Shown here in pieces: positions 1 through 6,294 of a DNA stretch of 11,334 bases. Source of the stretch: Saprospiraceae bacterium (GTDB lineage Bacteria; Bacteroidota; Bacteroidia; Chitinophagales; Saprospiraceae). Below the pieces are notes generated by a model. That model made no database searches, had not been told where the DNA came from, and worked only from the letters and a program-made list of their open reading frames with translations. The number at the start of each line of letters is the position of its first letter. Positions within the stretch are counted from its first letter, which is position 1. Made by a program: the position numbers and the translations under genes. The stretch lies in the NCBI GenBank assembly GCA_015494245.1, contig WGBN01000462.1:1-11334 (forward strand), given 5' to 3'.

Positions 1-3
1 GTA

Positions 4-23
4 CCCTTCGGCTTCGCTCAGGG
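4..23. repeat. CCCTTCG-type interspersed repeat, copy 1
   Basis: This is a 20-bp unit reading CCCTTCGGCTTCGCTCAGGG, followed by CAGCGCC. It differs by one base from the unit at 141-160, and the same CAGCGCC tail follows the third unit near 190-203. The ends CCCT and AGGG are complementary. From memory, repeats of this form are common between genes in many environmental bacteria; no specific function is claimed. Confidence 0.7.
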
Positions 24-32
24 CAGCGCCTC

Positions 33-104
33 TGCATTTTTCGCGGGCGGCCGGTTCTCCCCATTTTGGGGAGTTAGAGGGGTGGCGCGGGCAGGAAAAA
101 TGCA
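33..104. repeat. 72-nt palindromic intergenic element with inverted ends
   Basis: The element begins TGCATTTTT (33-41) and ends with the exact reverse complement AAAAATGCA (96-104). Inside it is a perfect 7-bp stem CTCCCCA-TTT-TGGGGAG (57-73), flanked by GC-rich arms (CGCGGGCGGCCG at 42-53 and GGCGCGGGCAGG at 84-95). The whole block can fold as a closed structure with an inner hairpin, like a REP or MITE-like element. The CGCGGGCGGCCG block recurs exactly at 9128-9139. No transposase is nearby, so mobility is only inferred. Confidence 0.55.
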
Positions 105-140
105 AAGGATTCTCAAAGCGACCCTCCGCCTAAGGCAAGG

Positions 141-196
141 CCCTTCGACTTCGCTCAGGGTAACACCCTTCGACTCCGCTACCGCTCCGCTCAGGG
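141..196. repeat. CCCTTCG-type interspersed repeats, copies 2 and 3
   Basis: Copy 2 is CCCTTCGACTTCGCTCAGGG at 141-160. Copy 3, at 166-196, starts CCCTTCGACTCCGCT and ends CCGCTCAGGG, but carries an 11-bp internal expansion (ACCGCTCCGCT) that looks like partial duplication of the unit. Copy 3 is followed by CAGCGCC, as at copy 1. No credible protein is encoded here; the open frame through the repeats (82-273) resembles nothing and is repeat-derived. Confidence 0.65.
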
Positions 197-293
197 CAGC
201 GCCCCTAAAATCTCCAATCAGCGTTTACCTGAAGGGTGTAGTTGCTCGGACACATACGTTTTTAACGCACTAAACTTTTGCGGCACAGTGCTC

Positions 294-975
294 TCATTTT
301 ATCGAATAATTTGTTCCTGCTCCAATTCCGTATTTCTCAATCAAATTTTCATTCAATAGTTTTGTCAATATCCGTTTCACTGTCGGGTTCGGTATATGTA
401 ATTTCTTTGCAATTTCTCCTGATTTGCTTCCTGGATTATTTTCAATATATGTAAGTATTGACTTTTCTCTTGGTGACAATTTTGTTTTCACGCCTTTAGC
501 CTCCATTTTCCTCATTAGCTTCTCCTGAATATTCAAAAGTACTGAAAAGAAAAAATTAATCCATTCTGTAACATCCTCATTTGGTCTTTGAGCCTGACAA
601 TGTCTTAGTTTTAAATAATATTCGCTTTTCCGGCTCTCAATCTCGTGTTCAAAGCTTACATATTGTATCCATTTATATCCATTTTTCAACAATAGCAATA
701 TCGCCAATAACTTCTTGCACATCTCTTTCCTCTATTTTTGTAATTTCAAAATTATCTAATAATGCTTTAACTTCTTCATCACTCATTTTAGAGCCTTCTA
801 TTCTTGTTGAAGCGCCAACACTTCTCACTGTTGCTATATTTTTAAGTTGCTTTAAACTTTGCCCTTCTCGCTTTTCAATACTTGACCAAGAAGCATCAAA
901 TCTGTCAATTTTACTAACAGTTTTCAGCAAATTCCAATCTAAATCCAACTTGAATATGTAAACAGTATCAATCAT
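294..975 (-). pseudogene. Fic family protein, internally deleted and frameshifted
   Basis: Two overlapping minus-strand frames are the two ends of one Fic protein. The first (975 down to 673, 100 residues) is a Fic N-terminal region. It contains S56-T-R-I-E60-G61, which fits the inhibitory motif (S/T)xxxE(G/N) that blocks AMP transfer in self-inhibited Fic enzymes. The second (open to 294) reads LLLLKNGYKW then FEHEIESRK and CQAQRPNEDVTEW, the part that follows the catalytic loop in this family. It ends in a winged helix of about 60 residues (LSPREKS to GAGTNYS). The core with HPFxxGNGR is absent between them, and the two parts are in different frames, joining around GTTATTGGC (703-711, read on the minus strand). 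Full-length relatives are about 350 residues. The product cannot be an active AMP transferase. The block is clearly AT-rich against its neighbours, suggesting horizontal acquisition. Confidence 0.85.
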
Positions 976-979
976 GCCT

Positions 980-987
980 CAAATTTA
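980..987 (-). promoter_or_regulatory. Candidate -7 box of the fic promoter
   Basis: On the minus strand this reads TAAATTTG, a perfect match to the Bacteroidota TAnnTTTG box, only 4 bases before the ATG at 975. If it is used, the transcript would start at or next to the start codon and be leaderless or nearly so. Confidence 0.4.
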
Positions 988-1004
988 CAAAACTCAATCC
1001 AAGT

Positions 1005-1046
1005 TGATACGATATGATACGAAAATATACGATTTTGATACGATTT
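1005..1046 (-). promoter_or_regulatory. Four phased TCGTATCA repeats upstream of fic
   Basis: On the plus strand, TGATACGA occurs at 1005, 1015 and 1036, with a degenerate copy (ATATACGA) at 1025. Spacing is 10-11 bp, about one helical turn, so all copies face the same side of the DNA. The array lies roughly 20-60 bp upstream of the candidate -7 box of fic, overlapping the likely -33 region. This suits an operator bound by a repeated-site regulator, possibly the winged helix of the Fic protein itself; that partner is inferred. Confidence 0.55.
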
Positions 1047-1053
1047 CTCCTGA

Positions 1054-1218
1054 TATTACGCACTACCTTATAAAATCAGAGGGTCGGGTGAGCCTGTCCC
1101 CATTGGCAGATTGCTGCTTCTCAGGCAGAGCATCCCAAGCATGACCGTTTCGCGCAAAACCAAAGAACTCGTGAGCAATGGCATGGCTGTCAGGGACAAA
1201 TATACAATACTTATTTGA
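1054..1218 (+). other. Possible 3' remnant of an unknown gene
   Basis: The frame is open from after a stop at 1051-1053 to a TGA at 1216-1218. It encodes about 54 residues with protein-like composition (for example IPSMTVSRKTKELV then GMAVRDKYTILI). There is no start codon in its first 100 bases and I do not recognise the family. It lies just right of the octamer that flanks the AT-rich fic block, so it could be the tail of a gene cut by that insertion. An opposite-strand frame of similar length overlaps it, so coding is uncertain. The rest of the gene-free stretch 976-1316 holds only the fic promoter and repeats and the candidate promoter below. Confidence 0.2.
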
Positions 1219-1242
1219 CCTGTGCAAATTTTTGTCATTTTG
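1214..1242 (+). promoter_or_regulatory. Candidate promoter of the T9SS cargo gene
   Basis: TTTG at 1214-1217 is followed after 17 bp by TCATTTTG at 1235-1242, one mismatch from the TAnnTTTG consensus. This would give a leader of about 70 bases before the ATG at 1317. Confidence 0.35.
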
Positions 1243-1316
1243 CCCCCCCTCACCACACGCTCGTCACGTTCTCCAAAAACCCCCTATCTTACCCCTTCAA
1301 CCAAACCCTAAATTAC

Positions 1317-3554
1317 ATGAAAAAGCTTACAATCGCCTTCCTGTTGGGCCTGTGCCCGCTCTTCTTTTTTGCTCAATCCGCTGATATGGCGCCCGGGCGT
1401 GAGGGGAAAACACCTGCACAGGCCTTTGTGCCGAATGCCAACAAATCGCTGCAGGGCATGTGGGATTTGCAATTCAAGTACGACATGAGCGCTTCGGAGC
1501 AGTTTGCGCTTTCCAACGGCATCTATGTCAATGGAGAGTTCTGGGCTGCCGAGTGGAATACCGACACCCTGGTGCGCTTTGACCACGACGGCAACTTCAT
1601 AGAGTGGTTTACCATAGCCGGCCTAAACTCCGTGCGGGGCATGACCTGGGATGGCAGCTCTATTTGGATGGCCAACAACAGCACGACCATCTATGCCGTT
1701 GACCCCAACACCCAACAGATCACCTCTACCATCAACCTGAACCTTTCGGAAGGGGCCCGTTTCCTCAGCTATGACCCTACGGCCGACAACGGCAACGGAG
1801 GTTTCTGGACGGGCAATTTCAATACCGACATCTTCCTCGTCAGCATGACCGGTGGTGTGCTGATGAGTATTCCGCAAAGCACACACACCCTCGGCGGCAT
1901 GTATGGCGCTGCCATTGACAACAGCAGCCCGGGTGGACCCTATCTCTGGGTTTTCCACCAGGCAGGGCCGCCGAATGACGCCCTCATCACACAATTGCAA
2001 CTCCCCGCCGGCACGCCCACGGGCGTCGCTCACAATGTGGAATTTGACCTGGGCACCTCCGGCTACCTCGCCGGCGGCCTTTTCATCACCGACGAATGGA
2101 GCGGAGACGGCACCCTCACGCTCGGCGGCCTGGCGCAGGGATCACCTGACTACCTCTTCGGCTATGAGCTCGCTTTCCAGCCCGGCGACCCCATCAATGT
2201 GGGCTCCCAGGAAATTCTGGGCCTGGCATCGGGCTGCCAGCTCAGCGATGCAGAGCCGGTACAGGTGCGCATCTCCAACGACGGCCCCATCACGGCCTCC
2301 GACCTGCAACTCCAACTCTACCTCGATGACCAACTCATCGCCGAGGAAACTTATCCGGGCCCGCTCATGCCGGGAGCTACCTACGACTACACCTTTGATG
2401 CCACGCTCGACCTCAGCACGCCCCAGGTTTATCAGGTCTCCGTCTTCACCTCCACCGAAGGCGATATCAACAACGCCAACGACCGCGCTCAGAAAACCGT
2501 AGCTTCTAAGGTCTATGCCTACACTCCGGTCTCCGACAATTTCGACAGCTATGAAGTGGGAGACTACCTCTTTGCCGACTTCTACAACATCGGCAAAATC
2601 ACCTTTTTCGCCAACAGCGGCTCAACGCCCTCCAGCAATACCGGCCCCTCGGGCGACCTCAACGGCGATGGCAACTACATCTACATGGAAGCCTCCGGCT
2701 TCGACGCGGGAGACCAGGCCGTACTCACCTCCAACTGCTTAGACCTGACTACCGTGGAAGACCCCCAACTCATCTTCTACTACCACATGTACGGCAGTGG
2801 CATAGGCTACCTCTCTGTGGACCTCACCGATGAAAGCGGTGCCACAAACAACCTCTTCCTGCAGGAAGGAGAAGCTCAAAGCAGCAGCTCTGACGAGTGG
2901 ATTCCCGCCCTCATTGACCTCAGCCCCTGGAGCGGGCAAGTCGTGGAAATCACCTTCACAGGCGAAATCGGCACCGGAGGCTCTGCCTTCCGCTGCGATA
3001 TCGGACTGGATGAAATCAATATCACCGGATGCAGCATCATAGATGCCGGAGCCACAGTCATTCCGCCCTCCGGAGGCAATGCCGGCAGCATCAGCCTGAA
3101 TCCCTCCGGCGGAACGCCTCCTTTCACATACCAGTGGAGCACCGGAGACACCGGCCCCTCCATCAGCATCCCTGCAGATGGCAACTACTCCGTAACCATC
3201 ACCGATGCCAATGGCTGCTCTACGACGGTTGACTTCAACGTCGTCAAAGCTACAGAAATTGAAGGCCTGAACCGCTTCGACATCTTCCCCAACCCCGTCG
3301 AAAGCGAAATGCGCATAGACATAGAAGCCGACCTCAGCGGAGATGCCCGCTTAGAACTGCTCGACCTCACCGGAAAGAGCCTGCGTCTGCTGTGGGAAGG
3401 CCCCATTCAGAGTTTTCCGGCAACCACTTTTGAGCTGGGCAACTTGCCCGCCGGCCTGTATTTCATCTCGCTTTCCATGGAAAATCGCGATGCACTGAAT
3501 GCAGGGAGTCCTGCCGACAGAAGACTAAGTACAAAGCGGATAATCGTCCGTTAA
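1317..3554 (+). CDS. Multidomain secreted protein with T9SS sorting domain
   Basis: This is a 745-residue exported protein of unknown specific role. The start at 1317 is chosen because it begins a classical signal peptide (MKKLTIAFLLGL, then FFFAQS, cleavage near residues 19-22); the frame is open upstream to 1215 but that extension would bury it. Residues about 50-295 look like a beta-propeller of the streptogramin lyase/SMP-30 kind (repeated segments such as GMTWDGSSIWMANN and ITDEWSGDGTL). Residues 300-395 resemble a CARDB-type Ig-like domain. Residues 400-570 resemble a MAM or jelly-roll adhesion domain (NFDSYEVGD to CDIGLDEINITGC). Residues 572-645 form one SprB-type repeat (SGGTPPFTYQWSTGD, YSVTITDANGC). 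From about 650 comes a type A T9SS sorting domain (FDIFPNPV, LPAGLYFISL, final KRIIVR), which directs outer-membrane export and usually anchoring or release. An extra loop of about 15 residues sits before the last strand. A role in surface attachment or binding is inferred. Confidence 0.85.
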   Translation: MKKLTIAFLLGLCPLFFFAQSADMAPGREGKTPAQAFVPNANKSLQGMWDLQFKYDMSASEQFALSNGIYVNGEFWAAEWNTDTLVRFDHDGNFIEWFTIAGLNSVRGMTWDGSSIWMANNSTTIYAVDPNTQQITSTINLNLSEGARFLSYDPTADNGNGGFWTGNFNTDIFLVSMTGGVLMSIPQSTHTLGGMYGAAIDNSSPGGPYLWVFHQAGPPNDALITQLQLPAGTPTGVAHNVEFDLGTSGYLAGGLFITDEWSGDGTLTLGGLAQGSPDYLFGYELAFQPGDPINVGSQEILGLASGCQLSDAEPVQVRISNDGPITASDLQLQLYLDDQLIAEETYPGPLMPGATYDYTFDATLDLSTPQVYQVSVFTSTEGDINNANDRAQKTVASKVYAYTPVSDNFDSYEVGDYLFADFYNIGKITFFANSGSTPSSNTGPSGDLNGDGNYIYMEASGFDAGDQAVLTSNCLDLTTVEDPQLIFYYHMYGSGIGYLSVDLTDESGATNNLFLQEGEAQSSSSDEWIPALIDLSPWSGQVVEITFTGEIGTGGSAFRCDIGLDEINITGCSIIDAGATVIPPSGGNAGSISLNPSGGTPPFTYQWSTGDTGPSISIPADGNYSVTITDANGCSTTVDFNVVKATEIEGLNRFDIFPNPVESEMRIDIEADLSGDARLELLDLTGKSLRLLWEGPIQSFPATTFELGNLPAGLYFISLSMENRDALNAGSPADRRLSTKRIIVR

Positions 3555-3608
3555 GCGACTGAAGAAGAGTCTAAAAGCAACCTTTTGGGCCTTCTAACTG
3601 TATTAAAT

Positions 3609-3644
3609 GGTAAGTGTTGCTGCGCAACACTTGCCATATTTTTT
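3609..3644 (+). terminator. Rho-independent terminator after the T9SS gene
   Basis: A 12-bp stem GGTAAGTGTTGC / GCAACACTTGCC (one G-U pair) with loop TGC is followed by ATATTTTTT. It lies 54 bases after the stop codon of the T9SS cargo gene and before the next ATG at 3671. Confidence 0.75.
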
Positions 3645-3670
3645 ATTTGTTCACGAAAAATTCGACTGTT

Positions 3671-3880
3671 ATGAAAAAGAACATGGGCTCTATGGATCGC
3701 AACATCCGCATCCTCATTGCTGTTGTATTGGCTATTTTGTATTTCACCGGTAAGGTTACCGGCACTTTGGCCATTGTAGCTTTGGTCGTTGCCATAGTAT
3801 TTCTGGCAACCAGTTTATTGAACTTCTGCCCGCTGTACAGTCTGCTGGGCATCAACACCGCCAAGAAAAAGGAATCTTGA
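3671..3880 (+). CDS. Small DUF2892 (YgaP-like) inner-membrane protein
   Basis: The 69-residue product begins MKKNMGSMDRNIRI, the typical opening of stand-alone DUF2892 proteins. It has two membrane segments (about residues 11-27 and 30-50), the ending FCPLYSLLGINT and a basic tail. The start at 3671 is preferred over upstream codons, which would read through the preceding terminator hairpin. The family conserves the Cys in CPLY. Its biochemical role is not established; in some bacteria the domain is fused to rhodanese (YgaP), where it anchors the enzyme in the membrane. Here it stands alone, between its own upstream and downstream terminators, so it is probably monocistronic. Confidence 0.85.
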   Translation: MKKNMGSMDRNIRILIAVVLAILYFTGKVTGTLAIVALVVAIVFLATSLLNFCPLYSLLGINTAKKKES

Positions 3881-3885
3881 CACCA

Positions 3886-3919
3886 TAAAAAAGCCCCGCT
3901 TTCGGCGGGGCTTTTTTTT
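3886..3919. terminator. Bidirectional terminator between convergent genes
   Basis: A run of A precedes the perfect stem GCCCCGC-TTTCG-GCGGGGC (3893-3911), followed by eight T. It works in both directions: for the DUF2892 gene (stop at 3880) and for the MauG-like gene, whose TAA stop at 3918-3920 overlaps the last T residues. Confidence 0.92.
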
Positions 3920-5261
3920 ACTCATCACATCCCAACTGGATGCGGGAGACCGGATCGTTGTCCGGAAAGCACATGCCCGACATCACTGCATCGGGTTTAT
4001 AGCGCTCTACGACGGTGGGGTCGTAAAGTCCCGTTTTCAGAAAGACTTCCAAATCGGCCTTTTCCTGGTCACTCAGATAAAGCGGATGCAGCTGAAGGGC
4101 AATTTGCTCTTCGGGCACATTTGGATTTTCAGGCACGCCTTTGTCAAAGTACTCCACCAGGTCGTGCAGATTATCCACGCTGCTGCCATGGAAGAAATGC
4201 GTATAGTGGGCGAGGTTGTACAACTGGGGCACCTTAAATTTATACATATCTTCGGCCTTGCCCGTAAAACTGCCACGTCCCAGATTGCGGGGATCATCGG
4301 GGCCTGTAAAATAGGCACCTTCCTGTTCATAGAGGTCCTTGACACCCAAAGCATAAAACTCCATGGCATTCAAGGCCGGGCCTTTATGGCAGCGATAGCA
4401 AAGGCCTTTTCCGAAGAAAACCAGCGCTCCCCGCTTTTCCTGGTCGCTCATGGCATCTAAATCGCCTTTCAGCCAGCGCTGGAAGGGGGCCTGATTGGTG
4501 AGCAGCGTGCGCAGATAAGCAGAGATGGCAAAGCTGCCCGTCTGCAACGTATAGCGCTCTTCCGGCGGAAATTCGGGAAAGGCAGCATCGAACAAATCCG
4601 TGTAGCCCAGAGAATCGGTAACGTCTTTGTTGATGACCATGCGATGCAGGATCAGGCCTTCGATGTTTTGGCTTTCCAGGCCGGAAAAGCCGAGGAAGTT
4701 CACTTCCGTCTGGCCGGTCCAGGCGTATTCCGTACCTACGTTCACCCCACCGGCGCCGAAGCGGCCATTCCAGGTGGAGTTGGTTACATAGGCTACATTG
4801 AGCACGCTGAGCGGGCGAAGGCCCTGGGCATCCAGTTCCTCTTCAGCGTAATGGGGATTTTTGATGCGCCCCTCTCCTTGCTCGCCATAATACAGGCCGC
4901 CGTCTGCAATGCCTTGTATCCGGCCCGGCGTAAAGCCGCATTCGGGTAAGTGGCAAGAGGCGCAGGAGTAGGTTTGCATCCCATCCGGATGCACGGCATC
5001 CAGGCCGATGCCCGGCTCGAAAAAGAGCATTTTGCCCAATTCGACCTTTACTTTCAGCAGGGGGTTGTTGGGGTCCTGGGGGATAGATGCCAGGTCGTAA
5101 GTCTCCGGCATGGTGTAATAGTCCAAATCCCCCGTAGGAGAAAGGCCTTTTAAGGCCGTCTCTAATTTTTGGTCCAGAGGATTCCGGAGTTGATCTGTCG
5201 TACAACCATAGGCTGCAAATAGGACAGCCACAAGCGCGACATAAAGGTGTAAAGTTTTCAT
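3918..5261 (-). CDS. Di-heme cytochrome c peroxidase / MauG-like lipoprotein
   Basis: The 447-residue product starts at 5261, where the frame gives a lipoprotein signal (MKTLHLYVALVAVLFAAYGC) with Cys20 as the lipidation site; the 37-residue upstream extension is not signal-like. Two c-type heme sites are present, C100-A-S-C103-H104 and C288-Y-R-C291-H292, with the spacing of the bacterial cytochrome c peroxidase/MauG family. Such proteins reduce hydrogen peroxide or oxidise partner proteins in the periplasm; which applies here cannot be told. Other family features are TWNGRFG (about 163-169) and the run FKVPQLYNLAH ... FFHGSS (about 342-361). The C-terminal tail has two further cysteines (C431, C445), and C108 lies just after the first heme site. 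The gene lies on the same strand as ksgA, 171 bp downstream of it, and has no clear -7 box upstream. Confidence 0.9.
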   Translation of the reverse strand: MKTLHLYVALVAVLFAAYGCTTDQLRNPLDQKLETALKGLSPTGDLDYYTMPETYDLASIPQDPNNPLLKVKVELGKMLFFEPGIGLDAVHPDGMQTYSCASCHLPECGFTPGRIQGIADGGLYYGEQGEGRIKNPHYAEEELDAQGLRPLSVLNVAYVTNSTWNGRFGAGGVNVGTEYAWTGQTEVNFLGFSGLESQNIEGLILHRMVINKDVTDSLGYTDLFDAAFPEFPPEERYTLQTGSFAISAYLRTLLTNQAPFQRWLKGDLDAMSDQEKRGALVFFGKGLCYRCHKGPALNAMEFYALGVKDLYEQEGAYFTGPDDPRNLGRGSFTGKAEDMYKFKVPQLYNLAHYTHFFHGSSVDNLHDLVEYFDKGVPENPNVPEEQIALQLHPLYLSDQEKADLEVFLKTGLYDPTVVERYKPDAVMSGMCFPDNDPVSRIQLGCDE

Positions 5262-5370
5262 TTCATGAGATATCAGTTGTTCAAGGATATTTTGATTTAT
5301 ACAAGGCCCAAAAAGCAACAAAAACCCATCTTCAAAGCGGCGTTTGAAAATCGGTTTTGTTACAGTTTGC

Positions 5371-5382
5371 ACCCCCGGGGGT
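5371..5382. promoter_or_regulatory. Perfect palindrome ACCCCCGGGGGT
   Basis: This 12-bp perfect palindrome lies 110 bp upstream of the MauG-like start codon and 50 bp beyond the ksgA stop. It could be an operator for the peroxidase gene, but no regulator is known for it. The rest of 5262-5432 shows no convincing gene or terminator. Confidence 0.25.
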
Positions 5383-5432
5383 ATAAATCGGCATAAAGGT
5401 ACGGGAAAATCGGGAAAAGATGCAAGCTTTTT

Positions 5433-6215
5433 TCAGAAATCCCTTTTATCGGGTAAATAAGCAACAGTCAAAGCGACAAAATCGCTTACACTGAGCTGCT
5501 CAGGGCGTTTTTGCATGGCCGGATGCTCTCGTAAGACCTCTTCGGGGAGCAGGCCTCGCAGGGTATTTCTCAGCATTTTGCGGCGCTGCCCGAAGGCCGT
5601 TTTCACCATTTGCCGAAAGGCAGGCCAAAGCTCCTCAGGCACCAAAGAAACCTCTTTTCTTTGCAGGCGAATCACGCCCGACTGCACCTTGGGCGGGGGC
5701 GAAAAAGAACCCGCCTTCACCGTAAACAGGTACCGCCCCTCGTAATGTGCCTGCACCAATACGCTGAGCACGCCATACGTCTTGCTTCCCGGGCCGGCAA
5801 CGACCCGCTCGGCGACCTCGCGCTGAAACATGCCCACCAGTTGTGGAATCAAAGCGCGGTGTTCAACCGCTTTAAAAAGGATTTGGGAAGAAATGTTGTA
5901 GGGGAAATTGCCGACCAGGCTAAAACACTGCCCTTCAAAAACCGCCTCCAAATCCAACTTGAGGAAATCGCCCGCGATGAGCTTTCCGGCCGTTTCCGGC
6001 AAATGCTCTTGTAACCAGGCGATCATGTCGCGATCGGCTTCTATGGCCTTAAAAGCCTCTTCCCGCTCCAGCAAAAAGCGCGTGAGGATGCCTTTGCCCG
6101 GCCCCACTTCCAGGATGCGCGGGCAGTCCGGCAGAGGAAGCACTGCATCTACAATACGGGCAGCCAGCCCCCTGTCGGTCAGAAAATGTTGGCCGTATGA
6201 TTTTTTTGCGCGCAT
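5433..6215 (-). CDS. rsmA: 16S rRNA dimethyladenosine transferase KsgA/RsmA
   Basis: The 260-residue enzyme dimethylates two adjacent adenines in the 3' terminal helix of 16S rRNA (A1518 and A1519 in E. coli numbering), using S-adenosylmethionine, late in 30S maturation. Visible motifs are KSYGQHFL (residues 5-12), the AdoMet-binding EVGPGKG (36-42), the acidic end of strand 2 (IEADRDM, 58-64), GDFLKLDL (82-89), the catalytic motif GNFPYN (102-107, the NLPY motif with Phe, as in many Bacteroidota) and FSPPPKVQSG (171-180). The start at 6215 is chosen because it gives the usual N-terminus; the open extension to 6404 would run antisense into pdxA and is unlike the family. It is divergent from pdxA across 79 bp. 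A weak box TATCTTGC on the minus strand (6222-6229) may be part of its promoter. Confidence 0.96.
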   Translation of the reverse strand: MRAKKSYGQHFLTDRGLAARIVDAVLPLPDCPRILEVGPGKGILTRFLLEREEAFKAIEADRDMIAWLQEHLPETAGKLIAGDFLKLDLEAVFEGQCFSLVGNFPYNISSQILFKAVEHRALIPQLVGMFQREVAERVVAGPGSKTYGVLSVLVQAHYEGRYLFTVKAGSFSPPPKVQSGVIRLQRKEVSLVPEELWPAFRQMVKTAFGQRRKMLRNTLRGLLPEEVLREHPAMQKRPEQLSVSDFVALTVAYLPDKRDF

Positions 6216-6272
6216 GAAACTGCAAGATAGGCAGGATTTTCTGAACCTGAAATCTATGTGAGCAAAACTCGT

Positions 6273-6280
6273 TACTTTTG
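6273..6280 (+). promoter_or_regulatory. -7 box of the pdxA promoter
   Basis: TACTTTTG matches the Bacteroidota TAnnTTTG consensus exactly and is followed by C. It lies 14 bases before the pdxA ATG, so the leader would be very short. It sits in the 79-bp divergent spacer shared with rsmA. Confidence 0.65.
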
Positions 6281-6294
6281 CACAAACAAAAAAA

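Noticed and set aside
82..273. 63-codon plus-strand open frame at the left end
   Set aside because: It runs through the 72-nt element and the CCCTTCG repeats, has no recognisable protein character and no promoter or ribosome-binding signal.
255..275. Possible integron attC-like site (GTTTTTAACGC)
   Set aside because: The bases do not fit the conserved attC core (RYYYAAC with a matching GTTRRRY partner) and no integrase or cassette structure is present.
581..961. 126-codon plus-strand open frame opposite fic
   Set aside because: It is the antisense shadow of the clearly recognisable Fic fragments; its low-complexity Ser/Leu composition is typical of reverse reading.
1623..2033. 136-codon minus-strand frame and several long plus-strand frames inside the T9SS gene
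   Set aside because: They are shadows caused by the high GC and biased codon use of the T9SS gene, whose domains are recognisable throughout in one frame.
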